This document shows, one piece after another, positions 1-60,279 of a stretch of 64,000 bases of DNA. Each line of letters begins with the position of its first letter. The first letter of the stretch is position 1. The translations under genes and the position numbers were made by a program. Under the pieces are notes generated by a model. The model worked only from the letters and a program-made list of their open reading frames with translations. It was not told where the DNA came from and did no database searches. This DNA comes from Amorphochlora amoebiformis (lineage: Eukaryota; Cercozoa; Chlorarachniophyceae). The stretch lies in assembly GCA_054601695.1 (NCBI GenBank), contig BAAHQB010000333.1, positions 120,548-184,547 on the forward strand. Direction: 5' to 3'.

Positions 1-2
1 TG

Positions 3-2501
3 GCCTACTGGAAAGTCAAGTCATCTATGGACAAGATGGAGTCATACATGCAAGTCCCTGTGGAGAAAGAAAGCAGGAAATATCTGGCATTCAGCACAAG
101 GGATGGCAAGTATCACTACTGTGTCCTACCCTACGGCCTGATTATCAGCGGAGACGAATTCACAAGCAGGAATATAGACCTCTACACGATGAACGGGATG
201 TCTGTCCTACTATGGCGACACATCTACACCTACATCGATGACGACTCTATCGGCAGCATGACCGTCCGTGGACACATTTTTCTGCTGGAGTGCATCTTCA
301 TGCAATTTCTGCAATATGGCGTAACGATTCGGGTGCCTAAATGTGTATTTCTGGTACACGACATCAAATGGTGCGGATACATCGTTGGATTCCGAACTAT
401 ACGACCAAACCCGAAGAAGGCAGAGGCTATTGCAAACTGGCCGAAAACTCCCGAAAATCTCAAAGAACTGAGGAAATTCTTGGGCGCTTCAAGATGGATT
501 TTGCGGCGATTCGACGTTGGATTTTCAAAAACTGCTGCGAAGCTTTCATCGGCTTATCGAAAGCCCAACGACAAGAAATCTTTCAAGAAGGTTTGGGAAG
601 AGTATAAGCTACAACAACCCTACGAGGAGATCAAAGAGATGTGCAAACAAGACTTAACAAACGCATGCTTCGATCCGGACTGCAAGGACACTGTGCTGAT
701 GTTCGATTGGTCTAAAGAAGGCATGGCCGCAGTACTGCTACAAAACGACAAGATCGTCAAGATTTGGTGCAAAGCCTGTACACCAACCGAATCACGATAC
801 AGCGCGACCAAAGGAGAATATACAGCGAAGACTCGAGCATTTCGAGCTTTTCGACGGGAATTACTTTCATTACGACACCCTTGGATTGCTTTAACTGACC
901 ATCGACCTATCATCGCCATTGATCGAAGACTGGACGCTGACGACGGATACGGCAACCTACGAGCGGAGAACGAGGAATTCTTTGGAAAATACACTCTGGT
1001 GTATGTTCCTGGCGACCGTATGCTGGCGGACACTTGGACAAGGATCTTCAAACACGAACCGAAGGACAATGAAGAAACAATATCGATAATTCAACCTGAG
1101 GACTTCAAGCCTGACAAAGACGACATCGAAACTCTCAAGGAACGGAAGAAGAAATTTGGCATCAACTACAAGGAGCTGGACGAATACATCAACGTTACTA
1201 CAGGATCTATTACAAGAAAATACGTACCAACGAGGACAAGACCACACCTACTTTACTACAATCACGCGAAAGACCACTGTGGCGAGAAGCTGTTAACTCA
1301 ACGACTTAAAGACTACTACTGGCCTGGAAAGCGCGAGCATCTACGGGACTTTCTCAAGAACTGTCGATGTTCGACTAACAAGGCAGCAACAGCGAGGACC
1401 GACGAATCTGAGACATCGAAGAAATATCGACGACCTAGGGCGAAGAAGAAGCACGACCTTATTTTCATTGACGTCTACACTTACAAAGGAATCAACTACT
1501 TAACCGCCATCGACGACGCAACAGGCGAAGGATATTGTCGACGAATTGGTGTCAAAGGAATGGCAAAGCGACAACCGGGACGATACAAGAACAAACTTCA
1601 TCAGGAATATCTCATCATGGAGAGCTCATTTGGACAAATCCCCAAAGAAGTACGATGCGACAACGAAGTATCTTTGACGACGCTTCCGGCGAACGTGCGA
1701 CCGGGACCATCATATTGGCCTGCAGCACAAGGACGAGTGGAACGACTACATCGCGAACTGGCGAAATTGTGCAAGAATCTACACACTACACCCGACAAAG
1801 CTATAAACCACTACAACGCTAACTCGTCACCGTCTGGGGGAGATGAAGAAGGACAAGACGGCGACGAAACGGAGGATGAATATGAGTATGACGGGCGCGA
1901 GCTCAAGAACGGCGACTTGGTTATGCTCAAGAGGATGAAACGGGAAAAGGAGGACTCTTTCTGGCACAAGATTGCTAAGGTAACGGAAAGGACAGGACGG
2001 AAGACTTACAACGTCTTTGACGGAAAGCACGTAACGAACCGACACATCACACATCTCAAGAACTTCAAACTCGACGAGGCATCTCTACGTGAAACCAAAA
2101 TCAACCCAAAATTCTACGAGGAGAAAAAGTGCGATCTACGGTACAAGAATTACAAGATCAAGCTAATCGAAGACTGGAAAGACAAGACTATCTGGCTAGG
2201 ATATCAAGGTTGGAGGAACATGGATCGTATCATCAAAGCTCTACGATCAAAGGACTACAAGAAGGTTTACATATTCAGTCCCGAGTTTCCTTTCGAGGCA
2301 TGGTTTCGACAACTCAAGGACGACGACAACGTGGACTGGAAAGCAGCGGATCCAGAGGACGAGGAAACATTTTGGATCGACAAGGAAGGACGACAAGTGC
2401 GGACCGAGACTACAGCATGGTATATCTTCATCATCGATCAAGAGTTCGGACGACCGGGGGAGATGTTGAACGCCGAGGTCGCCTCACTCAAGAAAGCGTG
2501 A
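3..2501 (+). CDS. Ty3/gypsy-like Pol polyprotein, 5' end outside window
   Basis: Open frame running in from the left edge (in frame from base 3; first internal ATG at 27). Order seen, numbered from that ATG: reverse transcriptase palm with YIDDD at about residues 69-73; RNase H-like domain at about 220-345 (LMFDWSKEG, TDHRPI); integrase zinc-binding region (NHAKDH, then NCRC); DDE integrase core (FIDVY, RCDNE, QGRVERLHREL); a basic SH3/chromodomain-like stretch beginning ELKNGDLVMLKR; and a C-terminal extension of about 150 residues of unknown role. The first RT aspartate must lie upstream of the window. Oddities: the zinc finger ends in CxC instead of CxxC, and the second catalytic Asp and the Glu are 26 residues apart instead of the usual 35 or so. 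The frame is uninterrupted, so the element may be recent. Family assignment rests on domain order RT-RH-IN; a BEL/Pao-type element is less likely. Confidence 0.85.
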   Translation, partial: AYWKVKSSMDKMESYMQVPVEKESRKYLAFSTRDGKYHYCVLPYGLIISGDEFTSRNIDLYTMNGMSVLLWRHIYTYIDDDSIGSMTVRGHIFLLECIFMQFLQYGVTIRVPKCVFLVHDIKWCGYIVGFRTIRPNPKKAEAIANWPKTPENLKELRKFLGASRWILRRFDVGFSKTAAKLSSAYRKPNDKKSFKKVWEEYKLQQPYEEIKEMCKQDLTNACFDPDCKDTVLMFDWSKEGMAAVLLQNDKIVKIWCKACTPTESRYSATKGEYTAKTRAFRAFRRELLSLRHPWIALTDHRPIIAIDRRLDADDGYGNLRAENEEFFGKYTLVYVPGDRMLADTWTRIFKHEPKDNEETISIIQPEDFKPDKDDIETLKERKKKFGINYKELDEYINVTTGSITRKYVPTRTRPHLLYYNHAKDHCGEKLLTQRLKDYYWPGKREHLRDFLKNCRCSTNKAATARTDESETSKKYRRPRAKKKHDLIFIDVYTYKGINYLTAIDDATGEGYCRRIGVKGMAKRQPGRYKNKLHQEYLIMESSFGQIPKEVRCDNEVSLTTLPANVRPGPSYWPAAQGRVERLHRELAKLCKNLHTTPDKAINHYNANSSPSGGDEEGQDGDETEDEYEYDGRELKNGDLVMLKRMKREKEDSFWHKIAKVTERTGRKTYNVFDGKHVTNRHITHLKNFKLDEASLRETKINPKFYEEKKCDLRYKNYKIKLIEDWKDKTIWLGYQGWRNMDRIIKALRSKDYKKVYIFSPEFPFEAWFRQLKDDDNVDWKAADPEDEETFWIDKEGRQVRTETTAWYIFIIDQEFGRPGEMLNAEVASLKKA

Positions 2502-2695
2502 CATAGGGTGATGTCACACCGTGACCGAGGGTGATGTCACACCGTGACATAGGGGTGACACACCGTGACGTGGGGCGATGTCACACCGTGACATGGCGTG
2601 ATGTCACACCGTTACAGAAGATTCTAGAAGCGTGACATAGGCGTGACATATGCGTGACATACCCGTGACATACCGTGATGTCACACCCAGGTATG
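2496..2695. repeat. GTGACAT/ATGTCAC tandem palindromic repeats
   Basis: Directly after the gypsy stop codon, units of about 20 bp built on GTGATGTCACACCGTGACAT recur about eight times with small changes. GTGAC and GTCAC arms make each unit partly self-complementary. This probably belongs to the 3' untranslated part of the gypsy element. A related GTGACATGATGTGACC motif occurs at 15898-15935. Bases 2696-3039 beyond it hold a short unique stretch, a pure TA run at 2822-2868 and no gene that I can see. Confidence 0.6.
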
Positions 2696-2819
2696 GTGGG
2701 TACTACGAAGTGACTGTGGAGTATTCGAGGAATTCGAGAAAATATGTATTTAGAATTCAAAGTGACAACAAGACAAAATCACTGAACCCTAGAGCAGCGA
2801 ACCACAACATATAATACTA

Positions 2820-2869
<50 letters not shown>

Positions 2870-3039
2870 AGACATGTATACATATATACACATACATACA
2901 TTCATATGTAAATATACATACATACATATACATATATATATATATACATATATCATACGTAGTAAACACTGAGTCATCGGGAACCCGAATATTCAAACAT
3001 CCATTCATAGCCTAAAACTTGCAGGCAACCTAAAATCAA

Positions 3040-4201
3040 CTATAACTCATCCTTCTCCCTCCCTCCATCTACCCCACACTCTCCCTCTGCCTCACACGAT
3101 CCAGTCTCACTAAAAATGGTCTCCGTGTCCATCTCCGCCTCCTCGGCCTCTCCGTCCTCTTCCGTTCCATACTCCCTCAAATCGTCAATCACATAGATGT
3201 TAAACTGTCCACTTACTAGCGAGGTAACTGTCGAGGTGTGATACACGCCGTCGGGCTTCTCCGGAGCCAAAATCTCGGCATCGGTGAGGTCGAGCGTCTC
3301 CGACACTTGGAGGGCCTCCACATGCGTGAGCAATTTTCGCTCTTGTGGGTTCTCGTAGAGGTTGGCAGTCGATGGTAATATAAACCTGGGACGAAATACA
3401 CCAAAAAAAAAGACATATTACCAGGTAGCTCAAATGGAATGGTGATAATAAATCTCACCCAAGCTTCCTTCGCAGCTCTTCATCAAATACATACTGTGGA
3501 TTCGACGCGCAACCAGCTGCAACGGCATAGTGAGGCTCGGTCTGACCCCGCGCTGGCGCCACCGACAGATAACCTTCGTCGTGCAAGTTCTCGTTGTATA
3601 TCGGGGCCTTTTCGAGGGCATGACCCTTGAAGTAGTTTACTCTCAGTTTCGCGATGAAGCAGATGGGTTGAGCCAGCTTCATCGTGATCCGTGAGATAGC
3701 CGCGAAGAGCGATACTCTTATGCCTTTCCGAGCGACCTGTAACTCACCGACTACTGTGGGTTTCAGGCCTTTGGGGATGATGACTGCGGACGACGCGCGA
3801 AAACGCTTGCCTGTGAGGAGGGAGGCGTGGCGGGCGTGTTGGGCGCCGCCGCTCGCCTACAAACAGGTCATGCCAATCATGCTTTAAAAATCACCGTGAT
3901 GTGTAGTTCGCACCGTTGTGTACACCGTCCCGTTAAACACAATAGTGTCGCCAAGCAGATCTGTAGGCTCGCCGACCGGTAAACCCCCCATCGTGAACGC
4001 CGCTGTGATATCGTCCGCTTCGATCTCGACCTCCAGATCGTCATTCGAAACTCCATGGATCGTGTTGTACACGTTCCCGTGGTACCTCAAAACTGAATCC
4101 TCGGATTGATCATGGCCGCCTTTTGAAAACTGCACGTCGAAGAATCCCGCAACAAGGGGAAGGAGTAGGGCCAACGGGCTCACACAGTGAGATCTTGCCA
4201 T
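3040..4201 (-). CDS. ER-resident secretory protein with C-terminal KDEL, family unknown
   Basis: Three exons on the minus strand: 4201-3914, 3856-3459 and 3385-3040 (1032 nt, 343 residues). Introns of 57 and 73 bp are GT-AG, without TA runs, and the phases match (0, 2). The protein starts MARSHCVSPLALLLPLVAG, a signal peptide, and ends REKDEL followed by TAG. KDEL is the standard retrieval signal for lumenal endoplasmic-reticulum proteins, so residence in the ER lumen is a strong inference. The middle is a mixed alpha/beta sequence (exon 2) and the last 60 residues are very acidic. I recognise no catalytic motif and do not assign a function. An upstream non-ATG extension was rejected because the ATG at 4201 gives the signal peptide. 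Confidence 0.8.
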
Positions 4202-4295
4202 CGTCAGCGAAAGCACCAACGCCACCCGCACACGTGCCGCTCTGAAGCTACAGCGTGACAGGCGGGGGTGTCCCCAGTGCAAAGCGAAGAATTAA
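4202..4295. promoter_or_regulatory. 94-bp bidirectional promoter region
   Basis: The KDEL gene (-) and the BTB gene (+) start 94 bp apart, back to back. Both promoters and both 5' leaders must fit here or overlap the coding exons. No TATA-like box is obvious. This is inferred from the gene models only. Confidence 0.5.
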
Positions 4296-11167
<6,872 letters not shown>

Positions 11168-11284
11168 GCATCTCGATAGCTATTTACCACCAACAATCAT
11201 TCTCGATAGCTATTTACCACCAACAATCATTACCTACTCATATCCACCCTCTGTTTCTATTGCTGCCTGTATAGGGATGTGTAT

Positions 11285-11330
<46 letters not shown>

Positions 11331-11510
11331 ACATACGCATACGAGCTATATTGTTGGAAGTTTGAACAAGTATCCACACACAGTGAGAGAGAGAGAGAGA
11401 GAATTAATGCTTTCGAGTAGATTTGGTGTCTTTATCCACACACATTGACACACACAGAGAGAAAGAGAGAGAATTAATGCTTTCGAGTAGATTTGGTGTC
11501 TTGGGTTGTT
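11168..11510. repeat. Two small direct duplications after the BTB gene
   Basis: A 29-bp unit TCTCGATAGCTATTTACCAC... is repeated head to tail at 11172-11230. A unit containing TTAATGCTTTCGAGTAGAT preceded by GAGA runs is present at about 11388-11440 and 11460-11503. Function unknown; the region lies past the BTB stop codon. Confidence 0.7.
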
Positions 11511-11565
11511 CTATCACTGTATGTGTATACTTGCACACACTTCATCATGTAGCTTATATGTGTGT

Positions 11566-11626
<61 letters not shown>

Positions 11627-11741
11627 GGAGGTATGTATGTGTGTGTGCGCGTGTGTCTGTGTGTCTTTGCTTAATGAATATACATATCAACCTGTATTTA
11701 AAGTATGTACTACTTTTTTGGTTTTTTTAATACATCTATAA

Positions 11742-11782
<41 letters not shown>

Positions 11783-11804
11783 ATATAATATGTTATATAT
11801 ATAA

Positions 11805-14075
<2,271 letters not shown>

Positions 14076-14408
14076 TCAAATTTTTTTTTTTTTTTTTGTT
14101 CATCGACATCTCTCCCTGTTTATGTGTATCTTGTCCTTTGTATTCTCTTTTGTTTTCCGGATACATGCATACATACATACATACATGCATTTGTGTATTT
14201 CTTAATAGATAGATGTAATGTATGCTTATGAGCTATTTTATCTACGTACAATGAACGTATTATGCATATCTATTACTATTATTATTATTATTATGTAGAC
14301 ATATATACATATATATGTGTGTGTGTGTGTGTGTGTGTATGTGTGTGTGCGTGTACGTGTGTGTGTTGCGTGTGTGTAATTGTTTAAATACATATGCACA
14401 CTTTTATA

Positions 14409-14468
<60 letters not shown>

Positions 14469-14645
14469 TTTTGTGTATAGATATGTATACATATAAATAT
14501 ATATATATATATCTATATATATATATATATATATCATATATTTATATGTTGGTATAATATATATATATATATATGTATATTTATATATATGTATGTATGC
14601 ATAATGCACATGTAATACAATGTATGAATAAGATTACCCGTGTTT

Positions 14646-14722
<77 letters not shown>

Positions 14723-14830
14723 CATTGTATATTGTATATATATATATATATATATATATTTAATATATAATATATATATATATAATATATATATGTGTGT
14801 GTGTATTTTATATTGTATATATACATATAT

Positions 14831-14877
<47 letters not shown>

Positions 14878-14882
14878 TTGTT

Positions 14883-14943
<61 letters not shown>

Positions 14944-14996
14944 TAAATAAATACATATATAAATGTATATATTGTGTGTATATGTGGTCCATACAG

Positions 14997-16397
<1,401 letters not shown>

Positions 16398-17233
16398 GTG
16401 AAACGTCATCTGGTTCTGTTTCTAGTGTTTGAGATGGATTCGAAATCATTCGCCGAAGGTCATTCTAGATTCGTTCACCTGCGATCAATGTACAGATTTT
16501 ATCCTAAGTTGCTAGCGAACTCGACAGACACACACATGTACAGCATTGATATTCTTTCGACGATTTACAGAGTCACCAGTACTAGCTGGTGATCAGACCA
16601 ATGAGTTCACGTGCCATAAATTTTTATTTAATTCGATTTCTTGTGCGTGTTTTCAATGATTTCAGTGTGCACGTTACAGCACGTATCACGTGTCCACGCC
16701 AGAGTACCTAGAGTATAACTGGTATCTAGAGTATATCTATAGATAGTATCTAGAGTATATGAGATATGATCCTCTCAAGCCTAACCTAGACTCATACCTA
16801 GCATAGAAAATATCATAGCCTAGATAGCACTAGATATAGTACCTCTTCTAGCTCTTATCACTATCTAGACTATGAATTAGAGTCCAGATAGCCAGAGAGT
16901 GTATATCTATATATGTACACTCTAGACACTAGGTACAGACTAGACAGATGTATATATATAAGTTATGGCCTCTGGACTAGACTAGTAGATACAGCTAGTG
17001 CAATCTATATAATTCCATTGCATCATCTAGATCATTTGTAGACATTGCAGTTCGGATTTCGGACGGATTACTTAAACAGGAAAAATTTAATTCAAGCCGC
17101 ATTATTGTCCCTCTAGATTTAGATACTACACGTTACGCACATCTAGACATAGGTATCCGATTGATCTACTAACGGTGACAATGTGTGGCGCACATAGTAG
17201 ACATCGCACACTGCTTGTGCTACTGGTGCTAGA
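16398..17233. other. Convergent intergenic region, CTAG-rich
   Basis: This lies between the stop of the + gene at 16397 and the stop of the minus kinase gene at 17234. From about 16690 to 17000 it is full of TCTAGA, CTAGAC and TATCTAGAGTAT motifs. No gene seen. Confidence 0.6.
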
Positions 17234-23498
<6,265 letters not shown>

Positions 23499-23564
23499 CC
23501 TTCTGAATTTTGGAATGCCGGCCAGCAGATGCGGTAAGATTGTGTGCGTCGGCGCGAACACACT

Positions 23565-24208
23565 AACAGGTAGTCTAAAATATGTGACTTTGCGCTATGT
23601 AGTCCACTGTGGTCATGACGTCACCCCATGTAGAAGGGTACTTTCAGGAAAGATCACTCGAACGCCAAAATTGGGTAAAATTACCCAAATATAGTAAGAA
23701 ATCTATCGACCTCTAATGGTAACATTTTGCTTATAATTACCCAAAGACAAGTTAGAATCATCATTGACCTCTAACAGTCTTTTTTCAAACTTTAGCCCGA
23801 ATTTATCTCTCCAATCTCGATCGGCGCGGGGGTCGTGAGGCAGGTGGTCACAAAGGCATAATCCGCCATCGAGACAGCGCTTGCATGGTAATATTCATTC
23901 GAACCAACCAATCCTTTGATAATTTCAATCATTTGACCTCTTACAGTATTCATGAAAGTGTTGCCCGCCAAATCCAACTGGCATCTGTCTCGATCGGCTA
24001 GGGCTCGTCCGGAAGCGCAAATGTCGATATCGAGAACCGGTTGCATGGTACTATTCATTCGAAACAACCAAACTTTGATATTTTGTTACTCTTTTTGAGT
24101 GGTCGTTTCACCTTTTCTGAGCCTGTAAATTTATTGGAGAGGGGGAGGGAGATGGAGGATGGACGGTCTTGCGGGTATCAGTCATCCTTCTGCTAATTCA
24201 CAACCCAG
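23565..24208. repeat. Dispersed GACCTCTAA/TTACCCAAAGAC repeat zone
   Basis: Holds several copies of TTGACCTCTAACAGT-like and AATTACCCAAAGACAA-like motifs. It also has two copies, about 160 bp apart, of TTGCATGGTAATATTCATTC followed by GAACCAACCAA (23882-23925 and 24041-24075). It lies between the divergent kinase and CxxC genes and so also holds their promoters. Related copies are at 30880-30995 (inverted) and 34190-34440. Confidence 0.65.
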
Positions 24209-25565
<1,357 letters not shown>

Positions 25566-25686
25566 ATCGTTACCATTCGCTGCATCATGTCCATCCCTAA
25601 TACTCGGCTTTACATTCAAGTCATTCGAGTGAATAATGAAGATAAGATATGTTTATCCTTTTCCTTGTAATGTGAGGGTTATCGAG

Positions 25687-33405
<7,719 letters not shown>

Positions 33406-33409
33406 CAGC

Positions 33410-34065
33410 AGCAGTGTAATCACGGTACTTTTGTCGTTCTCCAGAACGCTAACTTCGTCTCTTGGATTGAAAAACTTAAGGGCGTAGCCAGATGCAACTT
33501 AAAAACCTCACAGTCAGGAGGACAGTTCGGAGGCAAGATGGCTCCACGTGTAATATACCACTAGGGTCAAACCATTTAACAACTTTGCAGCTTGATCCCG
33601 GCGGCACAGACACACAAAGGCGCTCGGTGAGAATTCCTCTCAGTGCACCTGCGATAGCACGTCATAATTGTAAATATGTGAGAAACAGTGTTACTACCTC
33701 GCCGTGCGCACCCCCTGACACATGGAATTGCGAACGATATGGCACAATTTCCCCGCGATTCAGGGCGGCCTCCTGAGTGCGAGAATACCTTTCTCTTTCC
33801 ATATCTCAAGCTGCTTTTTTACCGCTTTTACTCGATCATCATTCGAGATTGACTAAGGCTTGGCGTTCAAAGGAGTTCTTTTCCACATGGCGCGATGAGT
33901 CGAGGACGCCATCAGTCGAGTTTTGTCTTCGTCAAGAGCACTGGCAAAAGTCCGAAGCTTTCGCGAGTCACATGTATATGAGACGGCGTTTGTTGGGTGA
34001 TGTTTTGCGAGGCTCTTCGGCGACTTGTGTTCGATTTGGAGCGCAAAAGGAAGACATGTCGACAC
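33410..34065 (-). pseudogene. Decayed duplicate of kinase exons 1 and 2
   Basis: The minus strand matches the kinase gene from part of exon 1 through exon 2: ATCGCAG acceptor at 33650-33656, then CACCGAGCGC, AACTGTCCTCC and CGCCCTTAAGT in the same order as 22972-22750. It retains the short intron, so it arose by DNA duplication, not retroposition. The first codons after the acceptor read GTG CAC TGA. More shifts follow, and the sequence ends in a TA/CA tract near 33400 with no later kinase exons. It cannot encode a kinase. Confidence 0.8.
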
Positions 34066-34069
34066 TGCA

Positions 34070-34704
34070 GCTCCGCGAGGGGTCTAAAAGGGGAATATTG
34101 AAAAATTAAATATGTTAGATATCTATTAGCGTCACTTCACCCGATAAGATAAATATGAATTTATCGACACTCGTTGCCAGCGAACTTGCGCTTTCTTGGA
34201 TGCAAGATTAAGTATAATTATCTAAAATAATGTGAAAGATTGACCTCTAATAGTGTTCTTCACGCGTTCGCCGCTAATTCCACGCGCCTCGCCTTTAAGG
34301 CGGTCAGGAAGCGTGTTTCAGCTTCGAGACCCGATTGCATGGTAATATGCATTCAAACTAACCAATCCTTCGATGATCCTCAACATTCCATTCGATTGAT
34401 CGTAATTTCACAATTTCTGAGCGTGTAAATTCATTGAAGAAGCTTGGAGAGAGGAACTGAGAAGGATGGGAAGAGTCCCGGAAGAGACGGAGAAAGGAGA
34501 GAGGAGACTAGAATAGATGGGAAGGAGAGTGGAAGATGGAAGTTTAAATGTACTGGGTTGTGCCCGTGAAGCCGTGAGATACGTATCAGAATGAAAGGTT
34601 GTAAACCATAGGGTACTGATGTATCATATCAATTCCTGCCGAGGAGCCGAAATCTCAACGGTGTCTAATTCTTCTGACCTGAAAGCTCGTAATTCACAAT
34701 CCAG
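34070..34704. other. Repeat zone upstream of CxxC gene copy B
   Basis: 34190-34440 matches 23760-24130 of copy A (GACCTCTAA, TTGCATGGTAATATGCATTC, CTGAGCGTGTAAATTCATTG). A GA-rich stretch at 34440-34545 follows. No certain exon; a frame from 34619 (MYHINSCRG) runs into the next exon in the wrong frame and is not supported by copy A. Confidence 0.55.
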
Positions 34705-35349
<645 letters not shown>

Positions 35350-35469
35350 CCTTCGCTAACATTCGTTGCACCCTGTTCATCCCTAATATTCGACTGTACA
35401 TGCGAGTCTGAGTGAATAATTGAAATAAGAGTATGCTATCCTTTTCCTTGGAATGTCAGGGTTCTCGTG

Positions 35470-39193
<3,724 letters not shown>

Positions 39194-39718
39194 ATCATGT
39201 TGCACTGCAAGAGAGTAGTTCTTCCAAACCTCTCACTCCCCATATTTGGTTATGTCAATATTATCTTCGCTGTAGTAAACTGACCCTTATCTCGAATTAT
39301 TGTAGTTTTTGCATAACAAAGCTGGTCCCGAGGCAACGCTACGCAGTACTGTCACCAACTAGTACTATACAAATACTATAGTACGTCTGGATAGTACTAT
39401 GTATAGTCTTAATTGATCTATGATATTTTGATGGAGCCTAATCTAATTATTCTAGTTCAGTGTGTTATACTAAAACTAGTAAAAAATAAAATTTAAGACT
39501 TTAAGTCTAGCTAGAACCGTTCAGATGGGAATACACCAATTATTACCGTTTTCGTACATGTTCTGATTTACATGACGCACCTCAGTGATTATATCTATAG
39601 TTTGCTGTGGCCATATCGCGGCTATCGCGATATTCTAGATATTGTGATCAAATCGAATCATGTTGTCCAAGGACTTCCTATGCACGAGAAGCTTTACCGA
39701 TTTCATGAATGTGATGGG
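39194..39718. other. Convergent intergenic region
   Basis: Between the stop of gene copy B (39193) and the stop of the FtsJ gene (39719, minus). AT-rich with AGTACTA and CTAGT motifs at 39350-39510. The open frame on the + strand from 39572 is antisense to the FtsJ last exon and is not a gene. Confidence 0.6.
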
Positions 39719-45197
<5,479 letters not shown>

Positions 45198-45810
45198 GCT
45201 CCGGCCACGCAATCCTGTCCAGTTATAAAACCATATTTCAACCATTTGGCTTGATATTTGAACATCTCTCCTCGGGTACACGAATCCGCATACATTGATT
45301 TATATATGGGGACAATACCAGTCGAGATCCTTCGGCAGGGATTGGGAAAGGCACGAGCCAACATAGCCCCGATCATCAGAGCCCTGGATGACGGTGTGGG
45401 TGTAAAATACATTTTAATGGTTGGCACCTGCGAGAGGGCGCGGAGTGAGGTTGATAGTTGTACATGGGGCTTCACAATTTGTCAAAAGGACACATTTGGC
45501 GGTAAATGTATCCCTGAGAAGGGAAAAGTGTTTAGAATACATCCGCATTGGTCTATCATGACTCTCCTATCTTGTCTGTACTGCCCAGAATTTACACCCT
45601 AGCCAAACCCGCCCTTTCAGCTCCCCCCAAAAGGCACTGGAAGAGGTGAACCCTACCTGACCAGCGCCATGGAGATCCGGGGAGATCCCGGAGATTGTGG
45701 AAAATAATAATCCCTTCGAATCCCCATGAAAGCCTACGAATCCCCCGTCCGTACCTTAGAATCCCGGGGATTCCCCTCAAATCCCGGCTCTCGGGGTTTT
45801 GACAAGCAGA
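45198..45810. other. Region between FtsJ and helicase genes
   Basis: Unique DNA with open frames on both strands (minus frame ending near 45095 with KYQAKWLKYGF; plus frame 45258-45602 with EILRQGLGKARAN). Neither matches a family that I know, and the minus frame overlaps the tentative FtsJ first exon. 45655-45790 is rich in ATCCCCGG/CCGGGGAT motifs resembling part of the LTR-like elements. The promoters of both genes must lie here. Confidence 0.5.
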
Positions 45811-59272
<13,462 letters not shown>

Positions 59273-59279
59273 GTAAATA

Positions 59280-59350
<71 letters not shown>

Positions 59351-59455
59351 ACCAAAGCTCTACAGGAAGTACATTAATATGTGTGGTGTGATATACAATC
59401 ATAGTTCTACTACAGAGTAAATACAAATATATATATATATATTATATATATATAG

Positions 59456-59504
<49 letters not shown>

Positions 59505-59614
59505 TGTGAGGTATTATAACAATACTACAGGTAAATGAAAGGTAAAAACATATTATACACACACATGTATATATATATATAAATATATGTATATCTAGCT
59601 GTATGTATATATGT

Positions 59615-59674
<60 letters not shown>

Positions 59675-59809
59675 ATTATTATTATTATTACTATTATTAT
59701 TATTATTATATATATATGTATTTAGATATAGATATAAATATATATATATATATATATTATATAGATATAGATATAAATATATATATACACATTACATATA
59801 AACGTTACA

Positions 59810-59857
<48 letters not shown>

Positions 59858-59894
59858 ATATAAATACATATGTATGTATATATTTATATGTGTG

Positions 59895-59925
<31 letters not shown>

Positions 59926-59927
59926 GT

Positions 59928-59963
<36 letters not shown>

Positions 59964-59978
59964 CATTTTACAGGATGT

Positions 59979-60041
<63 letters not shown>

Positions 60042-60279
60042 TGTCAGCGTAGCAGTGGTAGTTGTCCGATTGACTGTTGTCCGTTTGGATTATGGCAAAT
60101 GATAATGACTAAATTCACAAGAAAATTCTCGCGTAGAAGGCCTTCCCTACCTAAGGTCTTCCCTTGGAAGATCTTCCCCTCGGATGACTATTGCTAATTC
60201 GCATGCGTAGATTACGAATATGACGGTAGTCTAGCGATCTGACGTCTAGTTAAGCTTGTAGGTCCGGTATACGTTAACA
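60042..60279 (-). repeat. Copia 3' LTR
   Basis: 238 bp, TG...CA ends. It contains the last ten or so codons and the stop (60246-60248) of the element's Pol frame, so pol overlaps the LTR. Confidence 0.95.

Noticed and set aside
2496-2695. Regularly spaced repeats as a CRISPR array
   Set aside because: No unique spacers, eukaryotic context, and units are contiguous.
45258-45602. Plus-strand frame of 114 residues between FtsJ and helicase genes
   Set aside because: No splice context, no family, and it overlaps an equally long minus frame; left as uncertain.
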